In this document: positions 36,658-44,011 of the stretch, piece by piece
Layout: each line of letters opens with the position of its first letter
Position numbering within the stretch: the first letter of the stretch is position 1
Origin: Sphingomonas sanxanigenens DSM 19645 = NX02
GTDB taxonomy: Bacteria > Pseudomonadota > Alphaproteobacteria > Sphingomonadales > Sphingomonadaceae
Direction: 5' to 3'
Length of the DNA: 64,000 nucleotides
Assembly (NCBI RefSeq): GCF_000512205.2
Contig: NZ_CP006644.1
Location: forward strand, 124,001 to 188,000
The notes under the pieces: model-generated
What the model was told of the DNA's origin: nothing
The model's database searches: none
Seen by the model: the letters and a program-made list of their open reading frames with translations, nothing else
Position numbers and translations under genes: made by a program

Positions 36658-37995
36658 ATGGGTAAGATGACGCCGTGGCCTGCCGCGCTCGTCGCGGATC
36701 AGGGCACGCCCCCGGTTCGGGTCTGCTTCTTCTTCAACGCGCAGCGCCATCAACTGCTGCACGGCATCTCGACCGCGGTCGAACTCGCCCGCATGCCCGG
36801 CTTCGACGTGTATGTCAGTTCCCCCAACGAAGGGCATATCGATTATGCGCGGCGGCTGGTGGCGCTGCTGGGGGGCGCACCGATCCGCTTCGAGGTGCTC
36901 AGCCCGCCGCTGCTGACCTTCTTCCGCAAGCGCAGCGGCCGTTCGGTCCCGCCCAAGCTGCTCGGCCTCGCTGCGGTCGCGCACCATCTGAACGGCTTCG
37001 ATGCGATCGCTGTGCCCGAGCGCACCACGGTGCAGCTCAAGCGCGTCGGCGTCCGCGGGCCCCTCTACATCCATCTCGATCATGGCGCGGGCGATCGCGC
37101 CGCCGGGTTCGATCGTCGCATCCGCCATTTCGACATGGTGCTGATGGCGGGCGAGAAGCATCGCGAGCGGCTTGGCCGGGAGGGGCTGATCCACGAGGGC
37201 GGGCACGCGGTGGTCGGCTATCCGAAGTTCGACGCAGCGGATGCGATCCGCGATGCCGCCTGGGATCCGTTCGGCAATGGCCGGCCGACCGTGCTCTACA
37301 ATCCGCATTTCTGCACGCTGGGCTCCTGGGCGAAATTCGGCGTGCCGCTGCTCGAAGCCTTTGCCCGGCAGCATCGCTACAATCTGATCGTGGCGCCGCA
37401 TGTCCGCATGCTCGACAGCCGCGCCAAGCGCGCGCGCTGGCAGGCGCTGACGCAGCATTTCGCGGGCGCGCGCCACCTGCTGCTCGACCCGGGCAGCGAC
37501 CGCGCGATCGACATGAGCTACACCAGCTTCGCCGACATCTATGTCGGTGACGTCAGCAGCCAGGTCTATGAATTCCTGCGCACGCCCAAGCCCTGCCTGT
37601 TCCTCGACGCGCAGGGCATCGACTGGCAGAACGACGAGAATTACGGCCATTGGCGCTTCGGGCCGGTCGAGCATTCCGCCGCGGATCTGGTCGGCGCGGT
37701 CGACGCCGCGGTCGCCAGCCACGGCGCCTATCGCGCCGCGCAGTTGGAGGGCTTCAACGCCACCTTCTCCGCCGACGCCCTCTCTCCTTCCGAGCGCGCG
37801 GCCGAGGCGATCGGCGATTTCCTGCACATGCGGTTGCGCGGCGGCGCGGTGGCACGGCCGGCGGTACGCCGCCTCCAGCGCGCTGCCGCGGTTGCGCTGA
37901 TGCTGGGCGCCGGCAGCGCCGAACAGGGCGCAATGACCGCCCGCGCCGCCGACGGCAGCGCGGTGCACGCGGAACCCGATCAGGGCGTCGCGTAG
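36658..37995 (+). CDS. CDP-glycerol glycerophosphotransferase-like protein
   Basis: A protein of about 445 residues with a GT-B-like fold. The N-terminal VRVCFFFNAQRHQLLHGI and the C-terminal block TSFADIYVGDVSSQVYEFLRTPKPCLFLDA resemble the CDP-glycerol:polyglycerophosphate transferase family, known from teichoic acid synthesis. In Gram-negative bacteria related proteins modify surface polysaccharides. There is no signal peptide. Starts at 36613, 36658 and 36667 are all possible; I chose the middle one without a decisive ribosome site. It stands alone between the dGTPase gene and the efflux operon, with a convergent neighbour. Confidence 0.7.
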   Translation: MGKMTPWPAALVADQGTPPVRVCFFFNAQRHQLLHGISTAVELARMPGFDVYVSSPNEGHIDYARRLVALLGGAPIRFEVLSPPLLTFFRKRSGRSVPPKLLGLAAVAHHLNGFDAIAVPERTTVQLKRVGVRGPLYIHLDHGAGDRAAGFDRRIRHFDMVLMAGEKHRERLGREGLIHEGGHAVVGYPKFDAADAIRDAAWDPFGNGRPTVLYNPHFCTLGSWAKFGVPLLEAFARQHRYNLIVAPHVRMLDSRAKRARWQALTQHFAGARHLLLDPGSDRAIDMSYTSFADIYVGDVSSQVYEFLRTPKPCLFLDAQGIDWQNDENYGHWRFGPVEHSAADLVGAVDAAVASHGAYRAAQLEGFNATFSADALSPSERAAEAIGDFLHMRLRGGAVARPAVRRLQRAAAVALMLGAGSAEQGAMTARAADGSAVHAEPDQGVA

Positions 37996-37998
37996 AAA

Positions 37999-38019
37999 CG
38001 GCCCGTCGTCGCCGGGCCG
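37999..38019. terminator. Bidirectional terminator-like hairpin
   Basis: CGGCCCG and CGGGCCG form a 7-base perfect stem with a 7-base loop, placed between the convergent stops of the CDP-glycerol transferase-like gene and emrA. Confidence 0.5.
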
Positions 38020-38024
38020 GGTCT

Positions 38025-39182
38025 TCAATCCGCCAGCTTGACCTTCGCCGTTACCGACAACCCCGGCCTGAGCCGGTCCACCGCGCCTTGCCCGGGCTCG
38101 AAGCGGATCCGCACCGGCACGCGCTGGACGATCTTGGTGAAGTTCCCCGTCCCCGGCTCGAACGGCAGCAGCGCGAAGGTGGAGCCCGATCCCGGCGCGA
38201 AACTCTCGACGCGTCCCTTCAGCGCCGGCCCACCGATCGCATCGACGTCGATCGACACCGGCTGGCCCGCCCGCATGTCGCGGGTCTGGGTCTCCTTGAA
38301 ATTGGCGGTCACGTAGAGCGCGTGGAGCGGCACCAGGGTCAGCAGGCGGGTGCCGGGCTGGACATAGTCGCCGATGCGGACCTGGCGGTTGCCGACCACG
38401 CCGTCGATGGGCGCGCGGACCAGGCTGTGGCGCTGGTCCTGCCGGGCGAGGTCGAGCGCGGCGGCGGCGCGCTGGCGGGCGGCTTCGGCCTGCAGCAGCG
38501 CGGCTTCCAGCATCGGCCGGCGCGCGGCGGTGACGCCGGCCTCGCTCTGCGAAACGACGAGTTGCGCGCGGGCGCGGGCGGCGGCCTGCTCGGCGTCGAT
38601 CGCAGTGGTCCGATAGACGTCCGCATCGCGCTGCGCGACCGCGCCGGTCGCGACCAGCGCCTCGTAGCGCCGGCGATCGGCGCCGGCGCGATCGGCTTCG
38701 GCGATCGCCGAGCGGATGGTGGTTCGCGTCGAGACCACACCCGCCGCCGCCAGCCTTTGCTCGGCTGCGAGATGGCCAAGCGCCGCACGCGCGGCGGCGA
38801 CATTGGCCTCGGCATCGGCGAGGTCGGCGGTGGCCGAGGCGAGCTTCGCGTCGAACTCTTCGGCGTCGATCCGGACCAGCGGATCCCCGGCGCGAACCCG
38901 CTGATTGTCTTTCACCAGCACCGCTGCAACCAGCCCGCGCACCTTGGGCGCCACCGTCGTCGCGTCCGCGGCGACATAGGCGTCGTCGGTCGACTCGGCG
39001 GAAGGCGCGGCGGTGATCCACGCGGCTCCGCCCAGCGCCACCGCCAGCGCGATGCCGGAAGCCACCCATATGCGGGGTATCCGCCGGCGCGGCATCGCGC
39101 TGGCGGTCGCTGCCGCACCGTCCGGCGCTGCCGCATCTTCGTGCCGCAGTTCGACCACCCGGTCCTCGATCTTCGTGCTCAT
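38025..39182 (-). CDS. HlyD/EmrA-type efflux periplasmic adaptor
   Basis: A 385-residue membrane fusion protein linking an inner membrane pump to an outer membrane channel. A cytoplasmic tail is followed by one transmembrane helix (about 35-55), the lipoyl half-motif TTVAPKVRGLVAAVLVKDNQRV, a long alanine-rich coiled-coil hairpin (about 95-230), the second half-motif LVRAPIDGVVGNRQVRIGDYV and a beta-barrel domain. It is divergent from the MFS pump gene over a short operator-like region. Together with EmrB and NodT-type proteins it should form a tripartite drug efflux system. Confidence 0.9.
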   Translation of the reverse strand: MSTKIEDRVVELRHEDAAAPDGAAATASAMPRRRIPRIWVASGIALAVALGGAAWITAAPSAESTDDAYVAADATTVAPKVRGLVAAVLVKDNQRVRAGDPLVRIDAEEFDAKLASATADLADAEANVAAARAALGHLAAEQRLAAAGVVSTRTTIRSAIAEADRAGADRRRYEALVATGAVAQRDADVYRTTAIDAEQAAARARAQLVVSQSEAGVTAARRPMLEAALLQAEAARQRAAAALDLARQDQRHSLVRAPIDGVVGNRQVRIGDYVQPGTRLLTLVPLHALYVTANFKETQTRDMRAGQPVSIDVDAIGGPALKGRVESFAPGSGSTFALLPFEPGTGNFTKIVQRVPVRIRFEPGQGAVDRLRPGLSVTAKVKLAD

Positions 39183-39256
39183 GCGATGCCACCCCGAATG
39201 ACGGTGCTTGATGATATGATGATCGCAATATATATGATACTCATCATTTGTCCAGT
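39183..39256. promoter_or_regulatory. Divergent promoter/operator of the efflux genes
   Basis: This 74-base gap is strikingly AT-rich in a GC-rich setting. It contains ATGAT-ACTC-ATCAT at 39234-39247 plus further GATGATATGATGATC repeats. It must hold both divergent promoters and is the natural target of the TetR regulator encoded at 42326. Confidence 0.55.
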
Positions 39257-40903
39257 ATGGAGACGCGGGTGGGGATGGCAGCTTCGGGCGCGGCATCGGG
39301 ATCGGGGTGGCTGGCGGGGTTGTCGCAGGATTGGTCCGCCGATCCGGCGGCGATGCCCACCGCGCGCAAATATCTGATCTTCGGGGTGATGGCGTTCGGC
39401 CAGTTCATGGCGCTGTTCGACATCCAGATCGTCTCGGCCTCGTTGTCGGATGTGCAGGCCGGGTTGGCGGCGGGGCCGGACGAGGTGAGCTGGGTGCAGA
39501 CCGCCTATCTGATGGCCGAACTCGTGATGATCCCGCTTTCCGCCTATCTGGCGCGGGCGATGTCGACGCGCTGGCTGTTCATGCTGTCGGCGGGACTGTT
39601 CACCGCCTCCAGCCTGTTGTGCGGGCTCGCCTGGAACATGGAATCGATGATCGCCTTCCGCGCGCTGCAGGGCTTCACCGGCGGCGCGATGGTGCCCCTG
39701 GTGTTCGCGGTGGGCTTCACCCTGTTCACCGGCAAGCAGCGCGCGATGATCCCGGCAATCCTCGGCACCGTCGCGGTGATCGCGCCGACATTGGGGCCGA
39801 CGGTCGGCGGCCTGATCACCCAGGCGTTCGACTGGCGCTGGCTGTTCTTCATCAACATCGTGCCGGGCATCGTCGTCACCGCGCTCTCCGCGCTGATCCT
39901 GCGCGTCGATCGCGCCCAGCCGGCGATGTTCGCGCGGATCGACTGGAGCCACTTCATCGCGATGGCGGTGTTCCTCGGCGGGCTGCAGTTCGTGCTGGAA
40001 GAAGGGCCGCGCAACGACTGGTTCGGCGACCCGGAGATCGCGATCGGCGCCTGGCTCTCCTTCGTCGCCTTCCTGCTGTTCCTCGAACGCGCCTTCTTCT
40101 CGAAGAATCCGATTGTGACCTTGAAGCCGTTCCGGCGGCCGATCTTCGTCTTCGCATGCCTGTTCAGCCTCGTCATCGGTTTCGGCATGTATGCCTCGAT
40201 CTATCTGATCCCGGTCTATCTGGCGCGGGTGCGCGGGTTCGACAGCCTGCAGATCGGCACGACCGTGTTCGTCGTCGGCATCGCGCAGATCGCGAGCACC
40301 TTCATCGCGGCCTCGCTCAGCCAGCGGATCGACATGCGCTGGATGATCGCGGTGGGCCTCACCCTGTTCGCGTGGAGCCTGTGGCTGACCTCGCACATGA
40401 CGAGCGAATGGGGGTTCTGGGAACTCGTCTTCCCGCAGGCGGTGCGCGGTCTGGCGCTGATGCTGTGCATCGTCCCCAGCGTGAACATGGCGCTCTCCGC
40501 CTTTCCGCCGGCCGAGCTCGGCGCGGCATCGGGGCTGTTCAACCTGATGCGCAACCTGGGTGGCGCGGTGGGCATCGCGATGGTCAACACCTGGCTACAG
40601 GACGACACCCGCATCGCCGCCGCGCGGCTGGGCGAGGCGCTGGGCCACCACGCGACGAGCGCCAGCGGGCAACTGCAAGCGCTGGCCGCCCGGCTCGCCG
40701 CGACCATTCCCGATCCCGCGGAGGCACAACTCACCGCCAGCGCCGTCTTCGCACGCATCGTCGGGCGCGAGGCGCTGACGCTCGCCTTCGACGACGTGTT
40801 CCGGCTGATGGCGTGGATGTTCCTCGCCGCGCTGGCGATCGTTCCCTTCTGCCGCCCGGCGCCCGGCGCGACGCCGCCGCCCGCCGATGCCGGCGCCCAT
40901 TGA
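39257..40903 (+). CDS. EmrB/QacA-type MFS drug efflux transporter
   Basis: A 548-residue inner membrane antiporter with 14 predicted transmembrane segments (DHA2 family). Diagnostic parts are MALFDIQIVSASLSDVQAGL in helix 1, RALQGFTGGAMVPLVF in helix 4 and LGPTVGGLITQAFDWRWLFFINI in helix 5. It probably exports hydrophobic toxic compounds through the EmrA-like adaptor and the NodT-like channel encoded beside it. The exact start is unsure: ATG at 39257 has no clear ribosome site, and ATG at 39275 is also possible. Confidence 0.92.
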   Translation: METRVGMAASGAASGSGWLAGLSQDWSADPAAMPTARKYLIFGVMAFGQFMALFDIQIVSASLSDVQAGLAAGPDEVSWVQTAYLMAELVMIPLSAYLARAMSTRWLFMLSAGLFTASSLLCGLAWNMESMIAFRALQGFTGGAMVPLVFAVGFTLFTGKQRAMIPAILGTVAVIAPTLGPTVGGLITQAFDWRWLFFINIVPGIVVTALSALILRVDRAQPAMFARIDWSHFIAMAVFLGGLQFVLEEGPRNDWFGDPEIAIGAWLSFVAFLLFLERAFFSKNPIVTLKPFRRPIFVFACLFSLVIGFGMYASIYLIPVYLARVRGFDSLQIGTTVFVVGIAQIASTFIAASLSQRIDMRWMIAVGLTLFAWSLWLTSHMTSEWGFWELVFPQAVRGLALMLCIVPSVNMALSAFPPAELGAASGLFNLMRNLGGAVGIAMVNTWLQDDTRIAAARLGEALGHHATSASGQLQALAARLAATIPDPAEAQLTASAVFARIVGREALTLAFDDVFRLMAWMFLAALAIVPFCRPAPGATPPPADAGAH

Positions 40904-40908
40904 GGATC

Positions 40909-42315
40909 ATGCCGATGCGCTTCACCCTCCTTTTGCTCGGCGCCACGGCGCTTTCCGCCTGCACCCCAAGCCCCGACTACCGGCCGCCGCGGGTGGCGCT
41001 GACCGCGGCGTTCGCCACCGCCACCCCGATCGCGCCGGCCGACGCCGCTTGGTGGCAGGGCTTCGGCGATCCGCTGCTCGACCGGGTGGTGGCGCGGGTG
41101 CAGGCGCAGAATCTGGACATCGCCGCCGGCGGCGCGCGGATCGATCAGGCCCGCGGGGCAGCCCAGGGCGCGGGCGCAGCCTTGCTCCCCACCGTCGAGG
41201 CCTCTGCGTCCGCCGACGCCAATCGCCAGTCCCGCCGGACGCCGATCGGGGGCGCTTCGGCCAGCCTCGGTTTTCCGCGCAACTATGAACTCTATCAGGC
41301 CGGCGCCTCGGCAAGCTGGGAAATCGACCTGTTCGGTGGGCTGCGCCGCGGGCGGGAGGCGGCACGCGCCGACCTTGCCGGCAGCGTCGCCGATGCGGAT
41401 GCGGTGCGGCTGAGCATGACCGCGGAGGCGGTGGATGCGTATCTCCAGCTGCGCGGGCTGCAGGCGCGGCTTGGCGTTGCCGAGCGACAATTGGCGGTGC
41501 GGCGCGATCTGGTGGGGCTGATCCGCCAGCGCGTCGCACAGGGCATCACCGCCGACCGCGAGCTCAACCGCGCGCTGGGCGAACAGCAGGGGATCGAGGC
41601 GGATCTACCCCGGCTGCGCGCCGGCATCGCCGCGCAGATGAACCGGCTCGACATATTGATGGGCGCGCAGGCCGGCACCTATCGCGCCGAACTGGCGCCG
41701 GCGGCAGCGATCCCGCGCGCACCCGATCCCTCGGGCAGCGCGGTGCCCGCCGACCTGATGCGCCGCCGGCCCGATCTGGTCGCCGCCGAGCGCCGGGTGG
41801 CAGCGGCGGACGCCCGGATCGGCGTGGCGCTGGCCGGCTATTATCCGCACCTCTCGCTCGGCGGGCTGATCGGTTTTGCCGGCACCACCACCGGCAGCCT
41901 GTTTACCGGCGGCGCGCTGCAGGCGCAGGGCGGGGCGGGGCTGCGCTGGCGGCTGTTCGATTTCGGCAAGGTCGATGCCGAGGTGACGCAGGCGCGCGGC
42001 CGTTCCGCCGAGGCGTTGGTCGTCTATCGCGGCACCGTGCTGCGCGCGACGGCGGAGGTGGAAACCGCGCTCGTCCGCCTGGTCCAAGGCCGCGCCGAAG
42101 TGGCGAGCCTGACCGAACAGGTCGCAGTGCTGCGCCGCGCGCGCGGGCAGGCGCAATCGGCTTACGAGAGCGGCGCGGTGGCGCTGGTCGATGTGCTCGA
42201 TGCCGATCGCGCGTTGCTGGAAGCGTCGGACCGGCTGGCGGCGGCGGAGGCGGATACGGCGCGCGCCTCGGTCGCGGCGATCCGCGCGCTCGGCGGCGGC
42301 TATGCGAGCGTGTAA
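40909..42315 (+). CDS. NodT/OprM-type outer membrane efflux lipoprotein
   Basis: A 468-residue TolC-like channel. The N-terminus MPMRFTLLLLGATALSAC is a lipoprotein signal with lipobox LSAC, and PDYRPPRV and WWQGFGDPLLDRVV are typical of the NodT group. Two duplicated helical halves follow, with RRPDLVAAERRVAAADARIGVALAGYYPHLSLGG marking the second. It starts five bases after the EmrB-like gene stop, so they are co-transcribed. It completes the tripartite pump. Confidence 0.92.
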   Translation: MPMRFTLLLLGATALSACTPSPDYRPPRVALTAAFATATPIAPADAAWWQGFGDPLLDRVVARVQAQNLDIAAGGARIDQARGAAQGAGAALLPTVEASASADANRQSRRTPIGGASASLGFPRNYELYQAGASASWEIDLFGGLRRGREAARADLAGSVADADAVRLSMTAEAVDAYLQLRGLQARLGVAERQLAVRRDLVGLIRQRVAQGITADRELNRALGEQQGIEADLPRLRAGIAAQMNRLDILMGAQAGTYRAELAPAAAIPRAPDPSGSAVPADLMRRRPDLVAAERRVAAADARIGVALAGYYPHLSLGGLIGFAGTTTGSLFTGGALQAQGGAGLRWRLFDFGKVDAEVTQARGRSAEALVVYRGTVLRATAEVETALVRLVQGRAEVASLTEQVAVLRRARGQAQSAYESGAVALVDVLDADRALLEASDRLAAAEADTARASVAAIRALGGGYASV

Positions 42316-42325
42316 GGGGGGCGGC

Positions 42326-42943
42326 ATGGCTGACAAGACTGCCCACAAGGCGAAAACCCGCGCGCGCATTCTCGACGAGGCGGCAATGGCGATGCGCGCC
42401 CGCGGATCGGACGGGATCGGCGTGTCCGAACTGATGAAGCGCGCCGGGCTGACGCATGGCGGCTTCTACGCGCACTTTGCCTCGCGCGACGATCTGGTGG
42501 CGCATGCGGTGGACCGCATGTTTCAGGACAGCGCGGCGATGGTCGCGCGTTTCCTGGGCGACGCGCCGGACGGGCCGGGGCTGGCGGCGCTGATCGACTT
42601 CTACCTCTCCGAACCGGTCATGCGCGCCGCCGACCGCGGCTGCCCGCTGCCCGCACTCAGCGGCGAAGCGGCCCGCATGCCCGCGGCCGCGCGCGCGCGG
42701 TTCGAGGCGGGGGTGGCGGGGTTCCAGAACGCGATCGCACGCGCGCTGATGGCGATGGGACGCGCGGATGCCGAGACGCTCGCGGCCTCGGTGCTGGCGG
42801 AACTGGTCGGCACGATGGCGCTGGCGCGGTCGTTTGCGGATCCGGCGGCCGGGGCGGCGATGCTGGCCGCCGCGCGAAAGGCTCTGAAGGAAAGGCTCGG
42901 CCTGGCGCCCCCTTTCCAGGGGGCGGAGGATTTGCCTGCCTGA
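42326..42943 (+). CDS. TetR family transcriptional regulator
   Basis: A 205-residue repressor. The N-terminal helix-turn-helix reads KTRARILDEAAMAMRARGSDGIGVSELMKRAGLTHGGFYAHFASRDDL in two joined stretches, the classic TetR pattern with GFYxHF. The C-terminal ligand domain has a CPLPALSGE motif seen in regulators of drug efflux and electrophile response. A cysteine there could sense reactive compounds. The start has AAGGGGGG upstream. It lies ten bases after the efflux channel gene, suggesting autoregulation of the efflux operon. Confidence 0.9.
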   Translation: MADKTAHKAKTRARILDEAAMAMRARGSDGIGVSELMKRAGLTHGGFYAHFASRDDLVAHAVDRMFQDSAAMVARFLGDAPDGPGLAALIDFYLSEPVMRAADRGCPLPALSGEAARMPAAARARFEAGVAGFQNAIARALMAMGRADAETLAASVLAELVGTMALARSFADPAAGAAMLAAARKALKERLGLAPPFQGAEDLPA

Positions 42944-42983
42944 ACCCGCCGCGCCTCCGGCGCCGCGCGAACATTCGGTGGCT

Positions 42984-43865
42984 TTACCCCACCACCCGCG
43001 CCAGAAACCCCCGCATCAGCGGCACGATCTCGTCCAGGCGATCCTCCAGCGCGAAATGGCCGGTATCGAGCAGATGCAACTCGGCATCCGGCAGATCGCG
43101 GAGGTAGGCCTTCGCGCCGACCGGCGGGAAGATCACGTCGTTGGCGCCCCAGACGATCAGCGTCGAGGGCCGATGCTCGCGAAAATAGGCCTGAATGTCC
43201 GGATAGAGCGCCACGTTCGTCCGATAGTCATAGACGATGTCCAGCTGGATGTCGGTCATGCCGGGACGATCGAGGAAGAGCTGGTCGTGCAGCCAGGCGG
43301 TAGGGTCGAGGCGGGTGCGGTCGTGGACGCCGGTTTCATATTGGAAGCGCGTGCCCTCGATACCGAAGAAGGGGCGCATGGCGTCGCGATTGGCCGCGCT
43401 GTTGTCCGCCCACAAGGTGCGGCTTGAGGCCCAGAAGTCCTCGCCCAGCCCTTCCTCATAGGCATTGCCGTTCTGCGTGATCAGCGCGGTCACCCGTTCG
43501 GGATGCTTGAGCGCGAGGCGGAAGCCGGTCGGCGCGCCATAATCCATCACATAGAGCGCGTAGCGCGTGGCGCCGAGCTGTTCGAGCAGCGCGTCGACCG
43601 TGTCGGCGAAACCGGCGAAGCTATAGACCGGATGGCCCCGCGGCGGCGCCTCGGACAGGCCGAAGCCGGGCAGGTCGGGGGCGATCACATGATAGCGGTC
43701 GGCGAGCGCGGGGATCAGCCGGCGGTACATGTGCGAGGAGGTGGGATAGCCGTGCAGCAGCACGACCACCGGCGCGCCGGCCGGCCCGGCCTCGCGGTAG
43801 AAGATCTCGAGGCCGTTGACGGTGGCGGTACGGTGATACGTGACGGGCAGGGTGTCGGCGGACAT
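42984..43865 (-). CDS. Alpha/beta hydrolase, epoxide hydrolase/haloalkane dehalogenase-like
   Basis: A 293-residue alpha/beta hydrolase. The oxyanion loop is LLHGYPTSSHMYR, and the nucleophile elbow reads YVMDYGAPTGF, placing aspartate 108 rather than serine at the nucleophile position. That is the mark of epoxide hydrolases and haloalkane dehalogenases. The catalytic histidine is in DTGHFALED near the C-terminus. The ATG at 43865 has AAAGGAGA at good spacing; an ATG six bases earlier lies too close. The substrate is unknown. It is convergent with the TetR gene. Confidence 0.85.
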   Translation of the reverse strand: MSADTLPVTYHRTATVNGLEIFYREAGPAGAPVVVLLHGYPTSSHMYRRLIPALADRYHVIAPDLPGFGLSEAPPRGHPVYSFAGFADTVDALLEQLGATRYALYVMDYGAPTGFRLALKHPERVTALITQNGNAYEEGLGEDFWASSRTLWADNSAANRDAMRPFFGIEGTRFQYETGVHDRTRLDPTAWLHDQLFLDRPGMTDIQLDIVYDYRTNVALYPDIQAYFREHRPSTLIVWGANDVIFPPVGAKAYLRDLPDAELHLLDTGHFALEDRLDEIVPLMRGFLARVVG

Positions 43866-44011
43866 CGGCATTCTCCTTTGCGGCAGCGGCGGCCGTTGCA
43901 GCAGGTTCTACGCCGGTTGGTCCGCCGGAATAATGCGCGAATGGTGAAAGAGATTGTTCCGGATCGCGGAATGGCTTGTGCGCGATTGCGCGCGGTCGGG
44001 CGGCGTTCCGC

